Assembly: GCA_032358255.1 (NCBI GenBank)
Contig: JAULBX010025830.1
Coordinates: 62,001 to 126,000 of the forward strand
Source of the DNA: Heterotrichella gracilis
Lineage: Eukaryota > Sar > Xanthophyceae > Tribonematales > Xanthonemataceae
Length of the DNA stretch: 64,000 nucleotides
Direction of reading: 5' to 3'
The notes below the pieces were generated by a model, which was not told the origin of the DNA, ran no database searches, and worked only from the letters and a program-made list of their open reading frames with translations. A program made the translations under genes and the position numbers. Below are positions 57,342 through 64,000 of the stretch, one piece after another (the first letter of the stretch is position 1; each line of letters begins with the position of its first letter).

Positions 57342-59133
57342 CTACCATGCAATGGTGGTGCCATCATAGCTGTACAGCACATCGTGTGTAAGCTCCTCTG
57401 CTCCCCTTGCCACCACTGCCAACATGCCCTTGGCAGACTCCGAGGGCTCGATTCCTCCATCTGCGTTGCCCGACATGTCTGTCTTCACGTAGCCCGGGTG
57501 CACCACAATGGAGGTGATGCTGTCTTTGGCCAGGGCCAGGCCCACGTGCTTATTGAGCATGTTGAGGGCAGTCTTTGAGGAGCGGTAGGCAAGGATCCTG
57601 TGGAAAGGAAAGAGGGTGAGATTTGACCCTGCTGTTTGCATTGTCTCAGCATCATGGGGAAATTGCAAAGGAAATGGTATAATTGCGGTAATTAAATAAG
57701 TAAATAAATATCTGCGCAGCCTGTCTTTGAACAGGCGTGTTGGTTAAGAGCATTGAGCGAAGAAAAGGGCATTGTTCTTATAGAAGCTGTCCACTTTTTC
57801 CCCTTCCATCATAGTTACGGTATGGCACCTCGTTTTGCAATCGAATTGATCAGGTGGTGTGGATGTGGCACAATGTGATATACGAGGTAATGCACAATAA
57901 ACCCAACCTATTGATGAAAAGCCTGAGCAAGACTGCTGCTCAGGGCTAGGGTGTCAATAAGGGGGGCGGCTATACCGGTATCAGGTCATATATGGCGTAT
58001 ACATATATACTGGTGGTGGATGCAATAAACAGAGACTTACCCAAAGCTGTTGAAGTCATTGTCAGCGATAGAAGCCACAATGGTGGAGACGTTGAGGATG
58101 ATGGTCCCTGGCTGGCCTATGATGCCAGCGCGGTGCAGTTCCCTGGTGACCACAAATGCCCCAAGGGTGTTGACCTTGAAGGAGGCAAGGAAGTCATCCA
58201 CCTCAATGGTGTCGAAGGATTTTGTGAAGCCCTCTGCCAGGACACCAGCGTTGTTGATCACCACCTGGGTAGGGAGGCATAATATTATTATTACGAGGAA
58301 GTATTGGTGGTATACGTGCACATTGGCATCATCGGCCAAGCAGCGGCGGCAGGAAATTTTCAGTGAAGCTTGGCATGACCCACCTGGCAGCCATGAAATG
58401 GCACGGCAAGGTACAACACTGGGATGGTGCACACAGACTCGAACAGTCAATAGGTACCAAGTGGAGATTGGTGCTAGCAGCAGCTCTGCAGGCAGATGCA
58501 AGTGCACAGCTGCTGGCCCTCACACCAACAAGCGCTACTGCAGCACAGCAGTGGTGCATTTGCACCACACGGGGACAGGCGCAGCGCAAAATCCGAGTAC
58601 CTCGCATCACTTACATCTATGTGATCCACGGCCAGTTCTTTGAGCTTCTGCGCCCACGCCTTGACCGACTGCTCAGAGCCCACGTCCACATGGGTCACCA
58701 CAAGCTTTCCCTGGCTGCTGGCAGCGACCTCGTTGAGGGCTGTGGAGTTGTCAGGGTTGCGCACCGCTGCATAGACTGTGTTGCCATTGGCAAGGAGCTC
58801 TTGGACCAACTGCAGTCGAGCAAAGGAGCGGTTGAGGACATGCACAGACTGTTAGGCAATGAATGACTAGGGTTTGAGATCATGTTTCATGCAGGACAGT
58901 GGCAAGTCTTGTCATGCTGTACCAGAACAAAGCAAGACTTTAAGGAACAAGCTGTGGGTGTCACACTACAAACATACTCTTAAGAACTGTCTATGAGCCA
59001 AATGCAGACCCACGTGGGTTATAGCATGCCGCTGATCTGTTGCTCAATATGCCAAGTGACTTACCGCCAGCCCTATGCCACGGTTGGCCCCTGTGACGAT
59101 GGCGGTCTTGCCTGAAACTGTGGCTGACACCAT
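57342..59133 (-). CDS. Short-chain dehydrogenase/reductase, copy 2 (247 aa, 4 exons)
   Basis: Exons in gene order: 59133-59065, 58809-58615, 58264-58041, 57597-57342 (TAG), with the same three intron positions and phases as copy 1. Key motifs are intact: TGANRGIG, VVINNAG, the Ser region (LNVSTIVASIADNDF), YRSSK and HPGYVKTDM. The variable loop after NNAG (VLAEGFTKSFDTIEVDDF) is one residue longer than in copy 1, and the exon 3/4 join reads FG|ILAYRSSK, shorter than copy 1. Exons are strongly conserved while introns differ freely in length (255, 350 and 443 bases), as expected for functional paralogues rather than a recent copy. Confidence 0.9.
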
Positions 59134-60925
59134 CGTTGTGTTGTTATGGGCGTGTTAAGGCTGAAAGAGGGAGTAGTTGTTGGGGGCACAAGCGATTACG
59201 ATGGGAGGGCACGAGCCAAGGGATCCGGAAGGGTGCGTCAATTGGGCGTCAAAGAAGTTTGTTGAGTGGAGTTTATAAGAGTGTCGCTTTCGTCCCATTA
59301 TATAGGTGGTTTGTGCAAGGCTGGCAACAGCGCATCGACTGGCATGCGGCAAACCCTACCCTCACCCAGCCCTCACCCTCTACAAAACGCTGGGGGACCT
59401 GGACGGCACCTGCTTATGTAAGCCCTTCACTGCTGAGGCAATGGTCCTTGCACAAGTTGAAACCTCGTGAGGGTTTTGCCGCTCCAGGCATGGCTTACAC
59501 CGTGCTAAATCAGTAGCCAAACGATGCTAGGAGTAGTGCTAGCACTGTTCTCAAGGTGGTGCCGGACATGGGCACAGGGCATGTCACAGCGGTTGCGTAC
59601 CGCGCAAAAGCTCCAGGTGAGGGCAAGTTGCAAGAAACGGCGCGTAATATTCACTAAAGACGGTTGAGAGTCAGCAGGAAGTGGTAAACAGCTTGGCATG
59701 TGCACTTGATTGGGTGTGATTGCATGCACTGTATTGTGCGCATGGGCGACTGTCTCAACCTCAGTCCTGCCACAGCCACAAGGCAACCCACACCCAAAGG
59801 TGGCATGCATGCATCATTAGACGGGGTTACCAATAACCTTGAGGGGTTGATAGCCCCACATGTTGATGCATGAAAAAAACAGCCTTTTCCAAAAAACTGG
59901 CACCTTTTTCAACTTCTATGAAATAGGGTGCCACTGGACTGCTGGTGTCAAGATGGAAAGTGGCTCGCAAATTAAGATTCCTAGGTTGTGGCAATATGCA
60001 CAGTGTGGCGCCTGAACACGTGATGACATCATCACGTGTACACACAAACGAGAGTCTTGAATTGCGCAAAGCAAGACGCTTGACTAGCGAGACAGTGTCA
60101 CATGGAGAAGAGTGGCAACATGGGATGGCAGCACGCAAGGTACCTTCCATGTAGTTTTAAGGCTAGATTACAGGACTGGAAGCAGGTAAAAACATACGCC
60201 GCACATGTGCATTTACTTCTTTTTCCAATGACCACGGCCACAGTCATATATGTGGTGTGAGGAGAAAGGACAATTTTACAGACTTTTTCACACGGCACTT
60301 CATGCACAGAAAGTGCGCGACAAGTGCCAAGAAAAATACACTCAATTACCCACGCCAACAGCACAGTACAAAAGGTACTTCGAAACTATGTCACGACGAG
60401 CCGCTGAGCCCACTATGGTCTTTATTGCAATTGCCCATTCATCATGACAGTAATAAAAACATGTTCCAAAAAAAATGCATGTACTGACAGTGTCTAAAGC
60501 ATGATGACTGCAATTGAATCCAATGGAGCTGCTAGCGTCCAGACTGGACCCAGCAGAGACTGATCAAGCAATCACGATACAGGATCTTGCTAAAAGTTTT
60601 CAGTGCAGTTTCTGGAAATTGACCTTGTTTTTGTTGTATGGGGTGTTGAATTTGTTCTCTGGGTGCACCAATGTGCCAAGAATGGAAAACGCTGGTGATG
60701 CTGAATTGCAAAATTGAATCAAGAATGGAGGACGGGGTTACCTTGTCCGATTACTGTAGGACTACACTGAAATCACGTAATATATCCAGAAAGGGCGCTA
60801 AAAAAACCAAAAGTGCACTGCACTGCAACTGAGTTGTGGGGTCTGTCTATCCATGTATATCCCAATCTGAGCAATGTTGCAACTTAGAGACCACAGCGCT
60901 GGCTGCGCAGCACTATAAAACCCGA
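59134..60925. other. Spacer between SDR copies 2 and 3
   Basis: It holds the copy 2 promoter and upstream block (about 59290-59490), then about 1.4 kb of AT-richer sequence with no recognised gene, then the 3' flank of copy 3. No mobile element was identified. Confidence 0.5.
59297..59304 (-). promoter_or_regulatory. TATA box of SDR copy 2
   Basis: CTATATAATGG on the minus strand lies about 165 bases upstream of the start codon. Upstream of it, blocks shared with copy 3 occur: GCCAGCCTTGC/GGCCTTAC near the box, a GTAGAGGGTGAGGG-like block, and CTGGAGCGGCAAAA(A/C)CC about 170 bases further out. Confidence 0.6.
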
Positions 60926-62873
60926 CTACCACGCGATGGTGGTGCCATCATAGCTGTACAGCACGTCATGGGTCAGCTCCTCTGCTCCCCTGGCCACCAC
61001 TGCCAGCAGCCCCTTGGCTGACTCCTCGGGCTCGATCCCTGCATCTGCATGGCCTGACATGTCTGTCTTCACGTAGCCCGGGTGCACCACGATGGAGGTG
61101 ATGCTGTCTTTGGCCAGAGCTATATCCACATGCTTGTTGAGCATGTTGAGGGCAGCCTTGGAGGAGCGGTAGGCGAGGACCCTGTGGGGAGAAAAGGGGG
61201 TGAGATTGGCCAAATGTTTGGAGCAATCAGAACTTATGGGGTTGAGCATCACTGCTGCTATGCAAGTGTCAGCACTCTAGCCACATATGGATACACAATG
61301 CATGGAATGCGCACCAACTGTTTGAAACCACCAGACATGGCAGAGGTGAAATGTGACATACTACGTTTTACCCTGTTAATGCACAACAATTCTATGCTCG
61401 TTGATTGCTTAGTGTTAGGCAATGCGCATGGATTGCATGCTCTAATCGACTCTGATAAACCCAGCATTATTATGGGGGATAATCCCAACGCAAATATTCA
61501 TAGATCACAAATACATCAGCAAATTGCAGCATGGCTGCTAAGCATATGACAAACAATAGGCTGCCTTGTGTGGGGTTGCTAGTACCAGGGTTGCCAGCAG
61601 GGGGGCAGCACTGCACAGTGCGGCATCATGAGTGGTCGGCAAAAAGATGAACGGGAGGCTTACCCAAAGCTGTTGTAGTCGTTGTCCGCGATTGAAGACA
61701 GGATGGTGGAGACGTTGAGGATGATGGTCCCTGGCTGCCCTATGATGCCAGCACGGTGCAGCTCCCTGGTGACCACAAATGCCCCAAGGGTGTTGATCTT
61801 GAAGGAGGCAAGGAAGTCGTCCACCTCGATCACATCCCAGGGTTTTGTGGAGCCCCCCCAGCCCTCCACCAGGGCGCCTGCATTGTTGATCACCACCTGG
61901 GAAAGGCAAGGGGAAGGTTGGTACAGTGGTACAACGGATAGGTTGGGTCTACTCTCTCCGTCACTATCTATATGCATGCAAATGCGAGCAGACTACAGTC
62001 TTGCTGATGTGATCAGCCAGTCTCTGAGATGGCAAGCTTTGTCGAGCTGTGCACATGGCCCAGCTCTTTTTCGTCAAGGTAAGATCAGTGGCGATCGGCA
62101 CTTACAAAAGGCAGTGCATGACCATGCAAGTGCAGGTGCGCAGCAACATGCCCCTCATACATGAAGCCTTGCCCACACATACACCAGTGCATACCATGCA
62201 ATATAAATTCATGTGCAAGCGCCACGACAGGCGCACAGTCAGCAACTAGTATTGCACTCACATCAACGTGATCCACAGCCAGTTCCTTGAGCTTCTGCGC
62301 CCATGCCTTGACCGAATACTCTGAGCTCACATCCACCTGGGTCACCACCAGCTTGCCATGGCTGCTGGACGAAGTTGCAAGCTCGTTGAGGGCTGTGGCG
62401 TTGCCAGGGGTGCGCACCGCTGCGTAGACTGTGTTGTCATTGGCGAGGAGCTCTTGGACCAACTGCAGGCAAGCAAGGGAGCGTTTGAGGACATGGACAG
62501 ACTACTGTAGGGTTTAGGCAGATAGGGTTATAGGGTTTTGAGAACATGGACAATTTGCAGGACAAAAGGCCCATATGCATATGCATGCATTGTGTCCACT
62601 GTGTGCAGCATGGGGCACTTTACCAGGACGAGTGGCATCGTGTTTAGGACAAGGGTGTTGGTGCGTCTTGCAAACCCACCGGCACAAACGACAAGCAATT
62701 AAATAGCACTGCATGGGCAGGCACCATCGTCGAAAGGAAGTGAAAACACCAGATCACTTGCTACGGCATGCCACAGATGCCAAAGGCAGGTTGCCAAGAC
62801 TCACCGCCAGTCCAATGCCACGGTTGGCCCCAGTGACGATGACGGTCTTGCCTGTGATTGTGCTTGAAACCAT
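60926..62873 (-). CDS. Short-chain dehydrogenase/reductase, copy 3 (252 aa, 4 exons)
   Basis: Exons in gene order: 62873-62805, 62462-62262, 61896-61664, 61181-60926 (TAG), with intron positions and phases the same as in the other two copies. It has TGANRGIG, VVINNAG, LNVSTILSSIADNDY, YRSSK and HPGYVKTDM, so it should be active. Differences are a two-residue longer Ser run in exon 2 (ATSSSSHGK) and a longer loop after NNAG (ALVEGWGGSTKPWDVIEVDDF). That loop helps close the substrate pocket in many SDRs, so the three copies may differ in substrate (inference). The last exon is nearly identical to that of copy 2. Confidence 0.9.
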
Positions 62874-64000
62874 CGCTGTGTTGTTATGGGACACTGGAGA
62901 ATGAAGCAGAGGAAGGGAGTGGGTTATCAAGAGGCGAGGAGACAGGGGTACAGGCTAGTCAGGCGAGTGCCGAAAGGAGGTTGAAGCAAATCTGAGTAGT
63001 TTACGAGAGTGCTCAAGTTTGTTCCTTTATATACGTTTGTTGTAAGGCCGACGACAGCGCGTCCACCCGCGCTGTTTTAAACCTGCCCTCACTCTCTACC
63101 GAGTCTCTACACACGGCCATGCATATGCGGCGTTGTGGCCAAAACCGGTTACGTAAAACTTCGACACACTTCCAACCTGGGCAACACCCTGAAGGGTTTT
63201 TGCCGCTCCAGCCCTGTGCAGAACCTCATGCAACTCTATTGCTAAACGGCACACGTAGTTCTGATGCAAAATTTGTTGCGAAGCGGGGCTTAAGAGCAAA
63301 GAAACTGCCGCGGGCGATGCATGCAGACTGTATTGCAAGGATGCCATGGCGAGTTGTAACAACGCCGCGCAAACGCTACAAGGTGAGCGCCGGTTCAAAC
63401 AGGAAGGATTAGCACTGGGACGCAGCATCAGAGTATGGTGAACCCGCTTGTTCCCGTGGTACAGGCATGCACGAGTGTGCATGCACCAAAATGCATGCAT
63501 GTCAATGTGCAGATGCATGCATATGGGCAATCACCTGAACCTCGTGCCGCTAACCAGTATCCACTCCGCTTCAAGCTGTGGTATCTATACAACACCATTG
63601 CGCTGCCCAATTCCTCGGGGTTGTTCCACCCTGCCTGGTCCATCCCCACCACGGCATCCAGCACCACACCCCACCAGTCTCCCTTGGCACCAGCCCTTCC
63701 TGTACCTCAGCCAGTGGCAGCAAAAAGAAGAGGAATAAACCCTGCACTGAACTGTGGCGAGCTTTGTTGTCATTGTGACAAAAACACACTGTATTTTGAA
63801 ACTCAGTGGAGGTTGTAGCTATTACATACGGTACCCGATACAGCATGGTGCCCAGCATACGGTAGTCTTATCCAGACACGCACAGCCTGGTCAGTTGCAA
63901 CGCTCACAGTACAAGTGGAGTTTGTAGAACGTTGAAAATTAAAACACAATACACACCAAAAAAACACAAAAAGGTACGGTACCAGGTAATTTGAATGCGG
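62874..64000. other. Upstream region of SDR copy 3 and possible edge of another gene
   Basis: It contains the copy 3 promoter and conserved upstream block (to about 63220). On the minus strand around 63670-63540 an open stretch reads VLDAVVGMDQAGWNNPEELG and then SAMVLYRYHSLKRSGYWL. It looks like real protein and could be the end of a gene that starts beyond the window, but no junctions could be fixed. ATGCATGCAT-type repeats lie near 63490-63525. Confidence 0.4.
63026..63035 (-). promoter_or_regulatory. TATA box of SDR copy 3
   Basis: GTATATAAAGG on the minus strand lies about 155 bases upstream of the start codon. The surrounding block resembles the copy 2 promoter, including the AAACTTG/AAACTTC stretch just downstream of the box. 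Confidence 0.65.

Noticed and set aside
1-64000. tRNA, rRNA, CRISPR array, retroelement or DNA transposon
   Set aside because: No tRNA arm patterns, rRNA cores, spaced identical repeats, reverse transcriptase, integrase or transposase motifs, or long terminal repeats were recognised by eye. A dedicated search (tRNAscan-type, RepeatMasker-type) would be needed to exclude short or decayed ones.

Overview
The window looks like nuclear DNA of a green alga (Chlorophyta). Coding exons are GC-rich, genes carry many short GT-AG introns, and the introns are full of degenerate plant/green-algal telomere-type motifs (CCCTAAA/TTTAGGG). The gene content is eukaryotic: ankyrin, F-box/LRR, RNase H2 subunit B, GT2 glycosyltransferase and SDR genes. 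No bacterial operons, rRNA, tRNA, CRISPR or recognisable transposon or retroelement genes were seen. The exact lineage cannot be fixed from the sequence.

Layout. 683-10044 (+): 17-exon ankyrin-repeat protein of about 1607 aa. 11237-13365 (-): 318-aa protein with two p27/ZNRD2-type zinc ribbons and a GC-AG intron. 13785-15426 (+): stand-alone, membrane-anchored methyltransferase of the ovothiol (OvoA C-terminal) type. 16198-18436 (-): F-box/LRR-like protein. 19431-21594 (+): RNase H2 subunit B with a C-terminal PIP box. 23559-29143 (-), possibly further upstream: protein with a GAF-like N-terminal half and a multi-pass membrane C-terminal half. 30707-49695 (+): 38-exon giant protein of about 2552 aa. 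50906-52919 (-): GT2-like glycosyltransferase. 54221-62873 (-): three tandem 4-exon SDR genes. Up to the glycosyltransferase the genes strictly alternate strand, so every boundary is either convergent or head-to-head. The SDR genes are the only same-strand array.

Gene models were built by hand from coding frame, GT/GC-AG junctions and phase. Nearly all junctions keep phase across the whole gene, which is the main support for them. Exon ends may be off by a base or two, and no transcript evidence was available.

The most unusual signal is structural. In at least three genes (giant gene, zinc-ribbon gene, GAF/membrane gene) short segments covering one exon edge, its splice site and the adjoining TTTAGGG-like tract are repeated in tandem two to five times inside the neighbouring intron, with a period of about 80-200 bp. 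This leaves rows of decoy donors and acceptors that still resemble the true ones. The same happens at three terminal exons. I do not know a described name for this pattern.
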